Assembly (NCBI GenBank): GCA_016935595.1
Contig: JAFGQQ010000482.1
Span: 1-18,268 of the forward strand
From: Bacteroidales bacterium
GTDB taxonomy: Bacteria; Bacteroidota; Bacteroidia; Bacteroidales; UBA10428
DNA length: 18,268 bases
Direction of reading: 5' to 3'
The position numbers and the translations under genes were made by a program. The notes beneath the pieces were generated by a model, which had not been told where the DNA came from, did not search any database, and was given only the letters and a program-made list of their open reading frames with translations. Shown here in pieces: positions 5,857-15,114 of this stretch. Numbering within the stretch: position 1 is the stretch's first letter; the number at the start of each line of letters is the position of its first letter.

Positions 5857-8712
5857 TTAATAGCCGTTAATATCGATATAAAAAATAAATTCCCCTAAGG
5901 GTTTATTAAATGATTTACTGAAACTTAACCGGTAGCCCAAATGAAATGGAAAGATAATACGTAAAATGTGCATATCGGTAGTTATTTCAAAACCATACGA
6001 AAAGTAGTTATTAATTTTAAAGCCATTATTGCTGTATATTTTACTATTTGCACAATCGTAAAACAGGTTCAGGTTAATGCGTTTTAAATAAAACAGCCAG
6101 TAAAAACTTAAATCTGGGTATAATATCGGAAAACGATAATCAAAAAAGTAAGTATACAGCCTGTTACTGGTTTCTTTTTGAAAACCTCTCGGAAAGCTTA
6201 AAAAGCCATTTAATTTATAAATTTGGTTTGATTGTTTTTCGAAATTAGCTGATACCACTATATGATGGTGTTTAAAAAATCCCGGGAAATAAAACCTGTT
6301 GCTGAAGTTAAAAATAGTGGAAAAGTATTCGCCTGGAAGCGGTATGAGATAGCTTGTCTGAGATATCAGTCCTAATGGGGGCAAAAGGTCGCGATATGAT
6401 TTATTTTTATAAAGGTAGATATTTGCCTGAAGAAGATAGCTGGAGTAATTACTGAACCATGATTTCCCGATGGGATTATAAATATATGCATTGGAAAAAG
6501 AATATTTAACCGCCGGGGTAAATAGCCTGGTAATTTGGCCGCGGCTTAAATTTAAAGGAATATAAGTCTGAATGCTGAAATTTATGTTATCTGATTTTAA
6601 AGGGAATTGGGGCATTCTGTTTTCTGGAATTATTATGGGTTCACCTCCATTTTGTACATCAAATTTTATAATAGGGAAAAATCCTTTATATATAAAAGAG
6701 GCTTTAATTAAGCTTCCATTTTTTGTATATCCATATCCGGCAGTTCCGTATGCTGTTCCCAGATTATTCTGGGACAGCAATAAAACCCCCGGGTTTATTT
6801 TTACACCAAAAGGATTGTATTCCAGTTCATCATAATTAAAATAAAAAGGGGCCCAGCTATGAAAATTTAAGGTGTGTATTAGCTTATTGTAGGGTTTAAT
6901 TTCATAATGAGGGGCCGGAGATTGAGTAAAATCAATAATTTTCGATGTGTCAGCGAAATTTGTTAATAATTCAAAATCAGGAACAGGCCGAAAATTATTT
7001 TCGTTATATTCAGATAATGGAATATTATGCCCATGCGAATTATAATCATTATAAATTAAAGCACTGCCCTTCGCATTACAATCAGGATTTGAACTCCCGT
7101 ATTTTGAAGTACATATTTCAACAATTTCAAGGGTATTGGTATCTATTCCGAGTACATGTGGAGATATTCCATAATCTGCGTTAAAACAAATGTATTTATT
7201 TATGAGTTTTGGATAGGAAATATTTATATACCCGGCTCGGTAAATTGTTTTTCTTGTTTTTGAATGAAGATTGATTTTTTCGATACTTTTCCCTTTTTTA
7301 TCAAGAATGATATATGCAATTTCATTTTGATTTAACCATGATGGGGTTTGTATGATATCTGATGTGGATAATACAGTATCTATTGATGCGTTTTTAAGGT
7401 TAATAATAATAATTGAAAAGATATTTAATTTATTTGCCACAATCGCAGCTATTTTGCAACCATCAGGAGATAGGCTTGGCGAAAAATAGCGCCCTTTTTT
7501 TAAAACAGAATAGGTTTTTTTTGTGCGAAGTTCATATAATTTAATCTTTGTATAGGATCTATGCTGCCACCGAAAATCGGGTAATTCTTCTTCCCATGCA
7601 ATTTTTCCGGAACTGTACGAAAAGTGGTTATTGCTTATTAAACCTGGTTTAAAAATAGTTTTTTCATTTCCATTAAGCCCTATCAAAACAAATGTAAGGG
7701 TATTGTCCATGCCCTCTTTTAAAGCAATAATTGTTGAATCGTTAATAAAATACGGCGAAAAATAATTAGTATAATAAACAGGTGTATTTGTCAAGCTGAC
7801 TGAATTATTTTTTATATTGGCACTTTTATAAGTTTCATACCATATACTATCTGTGTAGTTAAACGCCTGGTTATAAAATTCTTCTTTTGAAAGACCTGTA
7901 TGCTTTTTAAGTCCAAAATAAAATGGAGTAAACAGGAAAGGTTTTTTACCGGTATTAGAAAGAACTGAATTCCATAAACTATCGGTGTATTTATCATAAC
8001 CATATTTTACCATGTTATATCCAAAAGCATAATACGAAGGCACAAATCTTTTATAAGAGCCGTAAAAAGCCTGGTCGTATGTTAACCGTTTTGAACCGGT
8101 AAGATTAATTGCGGCAATTGGATTATTGAAGGAAGGCAACCTGCCACGTCCGGCGAATGAATGCTGGGTTTCAGCAAAAACAGCATCACCTTCGTAAAAC
8201 CATCGGGGAACTAAACCAGATATGCCGCCAATAGCCTGTTGTCCAAAAGCATAATTTAAAATAGTTGAAAATCCTTTATTGAGTGTTTGGATTTGTGTTA
8301 CATGCCTTGTTTCATGAAGTGAAAGTTGTTGCAACCAGTCTTGTGCATAGCAGGTTTGTGGCGGCAATGTAAACAGTTCCATGCGTTTTGGAGCCCAAAC
8401 CACCATTCCGTTTGATTGTACAGATTGATTGTGGATAATTACGGGGATTCTTGGGTATTCTTTATCGCGGTTAACATTATAATTATTGTAAGTTATTTGA
8501 AGGTAATTGGCTGTAAATGTTGCTGATTCAGTAAAACTCTCCGGAAATATAATTATAAAATTTTTTGTGTTGATTTGTTTCCATTTTATAAACCAAGGGT
8601 CTTCACCCGTCAAATAATATTGTGAATATCCCTGTAATTGAATACTAAGTAAATAAACAAACAGGAATAATTTAAAATAAAAAAATTTTAAACTTAAAAT
8701 TTTCAATTTCAA
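5857..8712 (-). CDS. Outer-membrane protein with peptidase-MA-like HExxH domain, PD40/TolB-type propeller and C-terminal beta-barrel
   Basis: A 951-residue exported protein with three recognisable parts. Residues 1-30 form a signal peptide ending near GYSQ. The N-terminal region resembles gluzincin (peptidase MA-type) metalloproteases: zinc motif HETRH (H133, E134, H137) and a downstream WFYEGDAVFAE helix whose E174 is the probable third ligand. The middle (about 300-560) has propeller-type repeats such as RYFSPSLSPDG. The C-terminal third (about 620-951) has alternating aromatic/polar strands and ends in FIFYIDINGY; the terminal aromatic residue suits an outer-membrane beta-barrel. No ATG exists before residue 103. 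Translation must use a TTG, either 8710-8712 or 8704-8706, with a candidate promoter upstream. It is divergent from the DUF6057-like operon, suggesting shared regulation. The architecture is clear; protease activity and substrate are unproven. Confidence 0.78.
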   Translation of the reverse strand: MKLKILSLKFFYFKLFLFVYLLSIQLQGYSQYYLTGEDPWFIKWKQINTKNFIIIFPESFTESATFTANYLQITYNNYNVNRDKEYPRIPVIIHNQSVQSNGMVVWAPKRMELFTLPPQTCYAQDWLQQLSLHETRHVTQIQTLNKGFSTILNYAFGQQAIGGISGLVPRWFYEGDAVFAETQHSFAGRGRLPSFNNPIAAINLTGSKRLTYDQAFYGSYKRFVPSYYAFGYNMVKYGYDKYTDSLWNSVLSNTGKKPFLFTPFYFGLKKHTGLSKEEFYNQAFNYTDSIWYETYKSANIKNNSVSLTNTPVYYTNYFSPYFINDSTIIALKEGMDNTLTFVLIGLNGNEKTIFKPGLISNNHFSYSSGKIAWEEELPDFRWQHRSYTKIKLYELRTKKTYSVLKKGRYFSPSLSPDGCKIAAIVANKLNIFSIIIINLKNASIDTVLSTSDIIQTPSWLNQNEIAYIILDKKGKSIEKINLHSKTRKTIYRAGYINISYPKLINKYICFNADYGISPHVLGIDTNTLEIVEICTSKYGSSNPDCNAKGSALIYNDYNSHGHNIPLSEYNENNFRPVPDFELLTNFADTSKIIDFTQSPAPHYEIKPYNKLIHTLNFHSWAPFYFNYDELEYNPFGVKINPGVLLLSQNNLGTAYGTAGYGYTKNGSLIKASFIYKGFFPIIKFDVQNGGEPIIIPENRMPQFPLKSDNINFSIQTYIPLNLSRGQITRLFTPAVKYSFSNAYIYNPIGKSWFSNYSSYLLQANIYLYKNKSYRDLLPPLGLISQTSYLIPLPGEYFSTIFNFSNRFYFPGFFKHHHIVVSANFEKQSNQIYKLNGFLSFPRGFQKETSNRLYTYFFDYRFPILYPDLSFYWLFYLKRINLNLFYDCANSKIYSNNGFKINNYFSYGFEITTDMHILRIIFPFHLGYRLSFSKSFNKPLGEFIFYIDINGY

Positions 8713-8732
8713 TAAATGTTTTAATTTTATCG

Positions 8733-8764
8733 AAAATATAAATCGGGTTTATAATATATGCAAA
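8733..8764 (-). promoter_or_regulatory. Candidate promoter for the 951-residue outer-membrane protein
   Basis: On the minus strand TTTG (8761-8764) is followed after 20 bases by TATATTTT (8733-8740), close to the Bacteroidota TTTG-N19-21-TAnnTTTG pattern. Its position about 21 bases before the TTG codon at 8712 supports that unusual start. The upstream box lies inside the first codons of the divergent gene. On the plus strand TAATTTTA (8722-8729) is a possible -7 box for that gene. Confidence 0.3.
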
Positions 8765-10620
8765 GGAATATAATAAGTATTATAAAAATTGTTTTTTCCA
8801 TATTATTTTTTGTGGCATCATTTCTTTACTTCTCAATATATATTGATCCTACTGTTATTTATTATAAACAACAACCTCTTTTTTTGTTCGATTATCAGTT
8901 TATAATTAAATACCTGTCATTTCCCGGAGGATTTTCAACATGCTTAAGTTTATTCACTTCTCAATTTTTATTTTCCAAATGGGCCGGGGCTGTTGTAATA
9001 ACAATTTTCTTTTATGTAATCTCTGTAATTTCACTTAGCCTGTTTAAAAGATTTTTTTCTGAGAAAACTTCGTTTTTTTTGCAATTTATCCCTGTTATAT
9101 TACTTATACATTTACATAGTAATTATGAATATGACTTTCGCGGAGGTTATATTTACCTTTTTTCTATTTTGGCCTGCCTGGCTTATTTGAAGTTGCCAAA
9201 AATTTCACTTTCAATTAAAGTTTTATTTCTTATTGTTATAAACATTATTTTATTTGCATTGTTTGGTGGCACAGCATTATTGTTATTTTCTTTACTGGTT
9301 ATACTTTCAGAATTATATTTCAGAAACACCAGATATTTCTGGGTTATTATGCTTTTGCAGCCAATAATTATTATTTCAATACTATTTATTAGTATAAACA
9401 CATCGGCTTATATTAACTTCAATATGGCCTTATGGGGAATACTTCATCCGGAAACACATTATAAACCTTTAAAATTACTGTATGTTTTTATATTTTTCTT
9501 ACCCTTGTTTTTATTAGTTAAAGTTGTTTTTAAAAAATATTTAAAAACTTCTTATTTATATAATCAATATAAAAGTAACCTTCCCGGTAAAAGAAATTAT
9601 TTTAGTTTGTTATTATTTATTGTATTATTGTTTGCAACCGAAATTTTTGCCTTTAAGTTTTCTTACAAGCAGGAAGATAAGAAATTCATTCAAATACATC
9701 AATTTGCAGATGACCATAACTGGAAAATGGTTTTAAAACTTGGGAAAGAATTACCTTACCACGACCGACGGGTTTTATTTCAGGTTAACAGAGCTTTATG
9801 TCATCAAAACCAATTACTCGACAAAGCTTTTAGTTATGTACAATTTTGCGGAGACCATGGTTTGCTGTTAACTAAGCATTATAACCGCCAGGTATTAATG
9901 CTTATAAGCGATTTATATTTCGACATGGGGCATATTAAAGAATCATTGCATTGGGCATATGAAGCGCAAACTATTTACGACTATTCTCCTGAAGTTATTA
10001 AACGCATTATTATAAATAATATAATTTTAGGCGAATATACAATAGCAAATAAATTTCTAATTATTCTTTCAAAATCCCCGGTTCATAAATCATGGACAGG
10101 TAAATGTAAAAAATATTTTAAAGACGAAAGCCTTATAACAAATGATCCATTAATAGCAGAAAAACGTAGGCTTTTACCAATTGAAGATTTTCATACAAGC
10201 ACAAAAAATCCACAAAACGATTTAAAGAAGCTGTTTATTGAAAATGTAAATAATAAAATGGCATTTGAATATTTTATTGCTTATGCTTTATTAACCCACG
10301 ATTTATCAAGCCTTGCAGTTTATTTTGATTATTTTGAAAAGTTGAATTATACCTTATTGCCCGTTCACGTTGAAGAAGCTATAATTTTATTTATAACTTT
10401 AAATAACAATTATCCTTTAAATTTAGGAAAATACAGCATTAGTGAATTAACCCAAAAAAGGTTTATTGAATATTCAAAAATTTTGATGAAATATAAACAT
10501 AACAGTAAAATTGCTGAGATGGAATTGCATAGGTATTTTCATGACACATTTTGGTTTTATATTCATTATATTAGTCCTATAACTACAAAACGCGAAATTC
10601 AGGTAAAAAATCTTAAATGA
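8758..10620 (+). CDS. Polytopic membrane protein, DUF6057-like
   Basis: A 620-residue inner-membrane protein that resembles the uncharacterised DUF6057 family of Bacteroidota. The N-terminal half carries about eight hydrophobic segments (roughly residues 8-28, 75-96, 105-120, 130-146, 154-187, 194-213, 238-258 and 281-300). The early DPTVIYYKQQPLFLFD loop and the FPGG turn (55-58) look like the family, as I remember it. From about residue 305 the protein is soluble and helix-rich. Repeats such as LFQVNRALCHQNQLLDKAF and ADLYFDMG-like (SDLYFDMGHIKESLHWAYEA) segments suggest TPR-type helical pairs. Its stop TGA overlaps the ATG of the following propeller gene (ATGA, 10617-10620), so the two are translationally coupled and probably act together. 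Molecular function is unknown. Confidence 0.75.
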   Translation: MQRNIISIIKIVFSILFFVASFLYFSIYIDPTVIYYKQQPLFLFDYQFIIKYLSFPGGFSTCLSLFTSQFLFSKWAGAVVITIFFYVISVISLSLFKRFFSEKTSFFLQFIPVILLIHLHSNYEYDFRGGYIYLFSILACLAYLKLPKISLSIKVLFLIVINIILFALFGGTALLLFSLLVILSELYFRNTRYFWVIMLLQPIIIISILFISINTSAYINFNMALWGILHPETHYKPLKLLYVFIFFLPLFLLVKVVFKKYLKTSYLYNQYKSNLPGKRNYFSLLLFIVLLFATEIFAFKFSYKQEDKKFIQIHQFADDHNWKMVLKLGKELPYHDRRVLFQVNRALCHQNQLLDKAFSYVQFCGDHGLLLTKHYNRQVLMLISDLYFDMGHIKESLHWAYEAQTIYDYSPEVIKRIIINNIILGEYTIANKFLIILSKSPVHKSWTGKCKKYFKDESLITNDPLIAEKRRLLPIEDFHTSTKNPQNDLKKLFIENVNNKMAFEYFIAYALLTHDLSSLAVYFDYFEKLNYTLLPVHVEEAIILFITLNNNYPLNLGKYSISELTQKRFIEYSKILMKYKHNSKIAEMELHRYFHDTFWFYIHYISPITTKREIQVKNLK

Positions 10621-12167
10621 AAAAAATAACCAAATATTTAATTATAGTTGTAGCTGTTCTTGCAGTTTTGATTCTTGCCCGAAGGCTATCATCTCCGGGG
10701 ATTCCGGTTGATTGTGTCAAGAATGGAAGAATACCGGAAATATTTCCCGATTATACTGATATTACAGTTCCTGTGAATATTGCCCCGTTAAATTTTAAAA
10801 TAATCAATAAGGCAAAAAAATTCAGGGTGTCCTTTAGCGGCAGTAAATGCAAGGCATTTGTTATTAAAACGAAAGAAAACAAGGTGATAATACCGGAAAG
10901 AAAATGGAGAAAGTTTATTAAGTCAAATAGTAACGATTCAATTTCGATTCAAATTTATGCAAAAAACAATAACAGTGGCTGGGAACAATATAAGACAATA
11001 AGACTATTCATAGCGTCTGATAAAATGGACAGTTATATAGTATTTAGGCATATAAATACCGGGTACATTTTATGGGAAAAAATGGGAATATTTCAGCACA
11101 ACATTGAAAACTATAAAAAAACTCCAATTTTGTTAAATGAAAGGACTGACAGAAATTGCATGAATTGTCATACTTTTTGTAACCAAAATCCCGGGCAGAT
11201 GCTTATTCATTTACGTACGCCGCCAAGCGGAACAATTTTATACAAAGACAACGAAGTTAAGTTTATAAATACTGGAACCCCATATACAATGTCGGCAGGG
11301 GTTTATCCTTCATGGCACCCTGATGGCAACCTTATTGCATTTTCGGTTAACCTTATTAACCAGCAATTTCATGCTGCATCACAACGAAATATTTATGTTT
11401 TTGACAGGGCTTCTGATATTGTGGTATATGATATTGATCTAAATGAGGTTACTACTTGTCCTGAATTATCTACAAAAAGCCTGGAAAATTTACCGGCATG
11501 GTCGCCCGATGGTAAATTTTTGTATTACATAAGCGGGGTACCTTATGATAAAAAAATGCCCGATTCGCTTGTTAAATATGATTTATTAAGAATACCATTC
11601 GACGCGCAATATAAAAAGTGGGGGAAACCCGATACAATCCTTACTGCAAAAGAAACGGGACAAAGTATATCTTTTCCTGAAATATCCCCTGATGGCAGGT
11701 TTTTGATATTTTGTATGGCACAATATGGGTATTTTAATATCCATTCGCCAGGAAGCGATCTATATATTATGGATTTGGAAAATATGAATTATTCTAAACT
11801 TCCGGTTAACAGCAATTATACAGAAAGTTTTCACTCGTGGTCATCAAATAGCCGATGGCTTTTATTTGTAAGCAAAAGGCTCGACGGTTTGTATTCAAGA
11901 GTTTTTTTCAGCCATATCGATACTGCCGGCAATGCATCAAAACCATTTTTATTGCCACAAAAAGACCCCGATTATTATGAAACTTTATTGTTAAATTATA
12001 ACCGTCCGGTTTTTGTAAAAAATAAAATAAAAATTAGTGCCAATAAATTATCAAAAAAGGCTTTTTCAGGTACTGTTAATGCCACTTTCGATAAAAATGT
12101 CAATATCGATGCTTTATCCGGGGCTACCCGGATTTCTTCAGATGCTATGTATCAATTGGCAGATTAA
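10617..12167 (+). CDS. PD40/TolB-like beta-propeller protein with a single c-type haem motif
   Basis: A 516-residue protein with an N-terminal membrane anchor or signal (residues 5-22), so the bulk is predicted to lie in the periplasm. Residues about 40-150 look like a beta-sandwich module. A CMNCH haem-attachment motif follows (C181, C184, H185, with C188 just after). The rest is a beta-propeller with repeated TolB/PD40 signatures: SWHPDGNLIAFSV, AWSPDGKFLYYIS, ISPDGRFLIF and SWSSNSRWLLFVS. The C-terminus ends in a short NIDALSGATRIS segment, a motif also seen in FMN-binding domains. It is coupled by a 4-base overlap to the DUF6057-like gene. Only one CxxCH is present, so it is not a multihaem cytochrome. 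The motif might instead bind metal. A relation to the propeller of the divergent 951-residue protein is plausible. Confidence 0.75.
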   Translation: MKKITKYLIIVVAVLAVLILARRLSSPGIPVDCVKNGRIPEIFPDYTDITVPVNIAPLNFKIINKAKKFRVSFSGSKCKAFVIKTKENKVIIPERKWRKFIKSNSNDSISIQIYAKNNNSGWEQYKTIRLFIASDKMDSYIVFRHINTGYILWEKMGIFQHNIENYKKTPILLNERTDRNCMNCHTFCNQNPGQMLIHLRTPPSGTILYKDNEVKFINTGTPYTMSAGVYPSWHPDGNLIAFSVNLINQQFHAASQRNIYVFDRASDIVVYDIDLNEVTTCPELSTKSLENLPAWSPDGKFLYYISGVPYDKKMPDSLVKYDLLRIPFDAQYKKWGKPDTILTAKETGQSISFPEISPDGRFLIFCMAQYGYFNIHSPGSDLYIMDLENMNYSKLPVNSNYTESFHSWSSNSRWLLFVSKRLDGLYSRVFFSHIDTAGNASKPFLLPQKDPDYYETLLLNYNRPVFVKNKIKISANKLSKKAFSGTVNATFDKNVNIDALSGATRISSDAMYQLAD

Positions 12168-12332
12168 TGTAAGTAATTTTTAATCATCATTTTTTTGACA
12201 TTCGTCACCAAAAAACTTTACTTCGTAAAAAATATTCCTAAAATTCGAAAGGATTTATAGAGCAAGGTTTTTTTTATTCATATTTTTTTCTATTTTTAAA
12301 CCGTAACAATTAACAGGCCTGCGAATTTTTCA

Positions 12333-14834
12333 ATGGACAATAAGGATAAGAATTTAAATAAATATCAATTACATGATATTATATGTATCAGTAATTTGCA
12401 AAAATTAACCGAATCCTTTGCAAAATCGAATGATGTAGGTTGTTTTATTACCGATTTCAACAACAATTATATTATTGAGCCTGTTGGTTTGCCTGTTGTT
12501 TGCCAAACAATTGTAAACTCATATAATTTTTGTTGTAAATTCAGGCAATCTGAATTTAGTACACCAAAAAAGAAAATAATTAGTTGTGAAACCTGTGGTT
12601 GTTTTTGTGTAACTTTTCCGCTTTTTATAGATAATTCGATAGTAGCTTTTTGGACAATATGCCAGGCTCCTCATGATATCAATTATTTAAAAATATTACC
12701 TAAAATAGCTGAAATTTCAGGAATTTCTATCACTAGATTAGAAAAAAAGATTGAAAATACGACAGGCATGAGTGATGAAAAGTTTAATGAGGTTTCATCA
12801 TTACTCCAGGTTTTAATTTTTGAATTATCTGAAATTTGGAACAAAAATCTTCAACTGCAAAAAGAAATTGCAGAAAAACATATTACAGAAAGCAGGTTAG
12901 AGAAAAGTAAAGTAAACTTAAAGGCATTATTTGAAACCTCTCCCCAGGTTTATTTTTTAATTGACAGGGAATATAAAATCCAAACATATAATAAACGGGC
13001 CAAGGATTTTATTTCAACTATTTTTCAAAAAGACCTTACAAACAGTGATTATATTTTTAAATATTTTAGTAAAGAAGAGAACGAGTTCTTTTCTCATTAT
13101 ATTGAGAAATGCTTTAAAGGTGAAAGTCATTCTTTTGAGAAAAAATATGAATTTAACGGTACACATAGCAGGTGGTATACAATTCATTTACTTCCCGCAT
13201 ATAATTCCGATCAGGAGATTTTTGCCGTATCGTTTAGTTTACTTGATATAACCGAAAAGAAAAAGGCAGAAGCTGCAATCGAACGCGAACGTAACCTTTT
13301 GCTTACCATAATTAATAATGTACCCGATTCAATTTTTATTAAAGATAACCAAAGCCGTTTTTTAATCAGTAACAATGCCGTTGCCAAATTAATGAAAACT
13401 ACCCCGGAAAAGTTGTATTTAAAAACTGATTTTGACTTTTATCCTGAAGAGCTGGCCCAAAAATTTTACGACGATGAGCAGTATATAATTAAAACAGGCA
13501 AACCCTTGTTTAATATTCAGGAAAATGTTAACGATGAAGATATTGCTGAAAGATGGTATAATACAACCAAGGTTCCGATAAAAGACAATGACGGGAATGT
13601 AACAGGTATTATTGGTATAGGGCACGATATTACTGATTTGTTAAAAACACAAAGCGAACTGGAAAAAGCAAAAATAAGGGCCGAGAATGCCGATCGTTTA
13701 AAATCGGCATTTCTTGCTAATATGTCACATGAAATACGTACACCTATGAACGGTATCATAGGTTTTGCCGATGTGCTCCAAAACGAAAATATTGATAAAG
13801 ACGATGCAAACAGGTACCTGTCAATTATAAAAAAGAACGGTTTACATTTACTTGGCTTAATAAACGACATTATCGACATTTCTAAGATCGAATCAAACCA
13901 GGTCAGGCTTTGGAAAAAGGAATTTTCACTGAACGATTTATTATTCGATTTGTATTCCTTCTTTTTAAATGATCCAAAAATTAAAGATTCCCAGAAACTT
14001 CAATTACTTGTTCACTACGGACTTCCCGATGAAAATAGTATTATCTTTTCCGATGAAACCAGGATTAAACAAGTTATAACTAATTTACTCGGAAATGCCA
14101 TTAAATTTACTGAAGAAGGAACTATTGAAACTGGTTATAATATAAACCAAACTTCTAATGAGATTGAATTTTTTGTAAAAGATACCGGTATTGGAATTCC
14201 AATAAGTAAACAAGAAATTTTGTTTTCCCGTTTCAGGCAAGTTGATGATTCAGCATCGAGAAAATACGGAGGTTCAGGTTTGGGGCTCGCCATTTCAAAG
14301 GGTTTGGCCGAACTGCTTGGGGGTAAAATATGGTTTAAATCTGAAAAGGACCAGGGTTCGGAGTTTTATTTTTCCATTCCATTTATTTCGGTCCCCGAAT
14401 TGAAAAAGAAAATTTCAATAAAGGAGAGTGAAATTATCCGCAATTTTAACTGGCAGGGCAAAAAAATATTAATTGTTGAAGATGACGAAAGTAGTTTTTT
14501 GTTGCTGAAATTGTTGTTGTTAAAAACAAATGTAATAATTATTTATGCCCGAAACGGCCGCGAAGCTGTTAATTTATGCAAAGACAATCAGGACATTGAT
14601 GTAATTTTAATGGATTTGCAAATGCCTGAAATTAATGGGTTCGATGCCACTATTGAAATAAAAAAAGAATGTGCGCTTATTCCGGTAATTGCACTTACTT
14701 CGCATGCCCAGGAGGAAACACAGGAAAAATGCATAAAATTTGGATTCGACGGGTTTCTTTCAAAACCATATAATGAAGAAGTTTTGCTTCAAACACTAAA
14801 CGAATTTCTTAATAGGAGCAAGATACAAGTTTAA
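12333..14834 (+). CDS. Hybrid histidine kinase: PocR sensor, two PAS domains, HisKA, HATPase, receiver
   Basis: An 833-residue cytoplasmic hybrid sensor kinase with no membrane segment. In order: a PocR-type sensory domain (about 15-135) rich in cysteines (C67, C68, C85, C88, C90, C92); a helical linker (150-195); PAS 1 (about 195-312, ending LLDITEKKKAE); PAS 2 (about 318-440, PDSIFIKDNQSRF to GIIGIGHDITD); HisKA with phosphoacceptor H466 in SHEIRTPMNG; and HATPase with N-box NLLGNAIKFT, DTGIGI and GSGLGLAIS. A C-terminal receiver (about 705-825) follows, with the acidic pair in VEDDE, phosphoacceptor D761 in LMDLQMPE, and the conserved T and K (ALTSHA, SKPYNEE). There is no output domain, so phosphate probably passes to another protein. 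A weak -7-like TATTTTTA lies at 12291-12298. It precedes the CheR/CheB operon on the same strand but is separated by 322 bases. Confidence 0.93.
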   Translation: MDNKDKNLNKYQLHDIICISNLQKLTESFAKSNDVGCFITDFNNNYIIEPVGLPVVCQTIVNSYNFCCKFRQSEFSTPKKKIISCETCGCFCVTFPLFIDNSIVAFWTICQAPHDINYLKILPKIAEISGISITRLEKKIENTTGMSDEKFNEVSSLLQVLIFELSEIWNKNLQLQKEIAEKHITESRLEKSKVNLKALFETSPQVYFLIDREYKIQTYNKRAKDFISTIFQKDLTNSDYIFKYFSKEENEFFSHYIEKCFKGESHSFEKKYEFNGTHSRWYTIHLLPAYNSDQEIFAVSFSLLDITEKKKAEAAIERERNLLLTIINNVPDSIFIKDNQSRFLISNNAVAKLMKTTPEKLYLKTDFDFYPEELAQKFYDDEQYIIKTGKPLFNIQENVNDEDIAERWYNTTKVPIKDNDGNVTGIIGIGHDITDLLKTQSELEKAKIRAENADRLKSAFLANMSHEIRTPMNGIIGFADVLQNENIDKDDANRYLSIIKKNGLHLLGLINDIIDISKIESNQVRLWKKEFSLNDLLFDLYSFFLNDPKIKDSQKLQLLVHYGLPDENSIIFSDETRIKQVITNLLGNAIKFTEEGTIETGYNINQTSNEIEFFVKDTGIGIPISKQEILFSRFRQVDDSASRKYGGSGLGLAISKGLAELLGGKIWFKSEKDQGSEFYFSIPFISVPELKKKISIKESEIIRNFNWQGKKILIVEDDESSFLLLKLLLLKTNVIIIYARNGREAVNLCKDNQDIDVILMDLQMPEINGFDATIEIKKECALIPVIALTSHAQEETQEKCIKFGFDGFLSKPYNEEVLLQTLNEFLNRSKIQV

Positions 14835-15062
14835 TTTATTTTTATTTCAGGGTTGTTAATGAATTGGCGATTCCTTTATTTAAAAAAATCAAGGCTTTTA
14901 AAAAGAAAAACATTATAATAATTAGGCAATCCGCCCAATTTGAATAAATATATTATTTTTGCCGTCTTTACGAAAGTAATGAAATAATATTGATGGGATA
15001 TTTAATAGAAAATGATTATTTTGTCAAAGTAAATTTTATATTTTAAATAATTAATTTTTTAT

Positions 15063-15105
15063 TTTGAAAACTAAATATACATTTGAAAACCTATTTTTTA
15101 AATAG
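15063..15105 (+). repeat. Perfect 9-bp direct repeat followed by a 6-bp inverted repeat
   Basis: TTTGAAAAC occurs at 15063-15071 and again at 15082-15090, giving a 19-base period, close to two helical turns. Immediately after comes CTATTT-TTT-AAATAG (15091-15105), a perfect inverted repeat with a three-base loop. A degenerate copy (TTGAAAC) lies at 15125-15131. The arrangement just upstream of the promoter-like pair suits an operator, but the region is AT-rich and chance is possible. Confidence 0.35.
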
Positions 15106-15114
15106 CCGTAATAA

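Noticed and set aside
12190..12230. Two small hairpins after the haem-motif propeller gene (TGAC-ATTC-GTCA and TTTAC-TTC-GTAAA)
   Set aside because: Stems are only 4-5 bp and on the plus strand are followed by A rather than T runs, so they do not look like intrinsic terminators.
13419..13879. Minus-strand open frames inside the histidine kinase gene
   Set aside because: They lie antisense within a clearly coding, conserved PAS/HisKA region and show no recognisable domain.
14993..15046. Short frame of 17 codons in the gap before the CheR operon
   Set aside because: No ribosome-binding signal, family resemblance or composition evidence; expected by chance in AT-rich DNA.
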